Below are positions 63,691 to 64,000 of a stretch of 64,000 nt of DNA, in pieces (position 1 is the stretch's first letter; each line of letters opens with the position of its first letter). This stretch comes from Vespa crabro (Eukaryota; Arthropoda; Insecta; Hymenoptera; Vespidae). The translations under genes were made by a program, and so were the position numbers. Location of the stretch: the NCBI RefSeq assembly GCF_910589235.1, contig NC_060978.1, forward strand, positions 1,609,587 through 1,673,586, in the 5' to 3' direction. The notes under the pieces are model-generated. The model was not told the origin of the DNA, did no database searches, and saw nothing but the letters and a program-made list of their open reading frames with translations.

Positions 63691-64000
63691 CTCTCTAATT
63701 AAAATATATTGACACATCTTTCTTATCTATTTTATGTAGTTATGAAAAATAATTAATATATATTTTTACATTTGGTCGACAATAAATTATATTGCAATAC
63801 TATATAATATTATATATGGACATTATAAACAATATTTGTTGCGCAAAGATATCAATTTGAAATTTACCAATGAAAAATCTTATTAAACAGTTATGGAAAA
63901 TACGTTAATTTTTGAATGTATATATAATATAGTCAAATAATATATTATATATACCTGTATTATTATTTATAAATTGAAATATAATTTTGTTAAGTCATAA
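63031..64000. other. right edge: probable intron or intergenic DNA
   Basis: GC-richer DNA runs to about 63,330, with G-runs near 63,283-63,310. AT-rich DNA follows, with a (CT)n tract at 63,603-63,685. No exon was recognised. Confidence 0.5.

Noticed and set aside
1..64000. tRNA, rRNA, CRISPR array, transposase, reverse transcriptase or viral genes
   Set aside because: None was recognised by reading. A tRNAscan-SE and RepeatMasker run would be needed to exclude small or decayed ones.

Overview
This window is insect nuclear DNA, very probably from a hymenopteran such as an aculeate wasp. It is AT-rich and crowded with long (TA)n, (CT)n, (GA)n, (TTA)n and poly-A/T tracts. Genes are split by GT-AG introns. 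The best protein matches are to insect families: the CD36 family, complex I 49-kDa subunit, MADF-BESS, ASB and BTB-psq. No virus, transposase, CRISPR array, rRNA or tRNA gene could be recognised.

Layout, left to right. The first 28.4 kb (minus strand) holds the 5' part of a CD36-family scavenger-receptor gene: a 19-codon first exon at 28,353-28,410, a 24.4-kb intron and a second exon at 3,641-3,978. The remaining exons lie beyond the left edge. From 30.1 to 41.0 kb there is a microsatellite-rich gene desert with a few unassigned open segments.

The gene-dense core runs from 41.07 to 53.03 kb. It starts with two head-to-tail intact copies of the mitochondrial complex I 49-kDa subunit gene (ND-49/NDUFS2), at 41,070-42,840 and 43,633-45,414, both minus. 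They have the same four-exon structure and the same intron phases. Copy 2 has diverged and shares a 549-bp head-to-head upstream region with a MADF-BESS regulator gene at 45,964-47,046 (plus). An ankyrin-repeat/SOCS-box (ASB-type) gene follows at 48,611-53,028 (minus), with five coding exons and a 9-codon start exon.

From 53 to 60.7 kb the DNA is mostly non-coding; its right part is probably 3' UTR. A BTB/POZ plus pipsqueak-type DNA-binding gene lies at 60,669-61,983 (minus). Just upstream, a short plus-strand exon at 62,999-63,030 looks like the start of a gene leaving the right edge.

The most interesting feature is the intron-bearing tandem duplication of ND-49. One copy is canonical. The other is intact but altered, and it has acquired a head-to-head regulatory partner. 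Weaker but notable signals are a GC-rich island with a nested hairpin inside the 24-kb intron, a perfect 76-bp palindrome, and an island near 47.3 kb that is open on both strands. All exon coordinates below were worked out by hand from reading frames, splice consensus and phase agreement.
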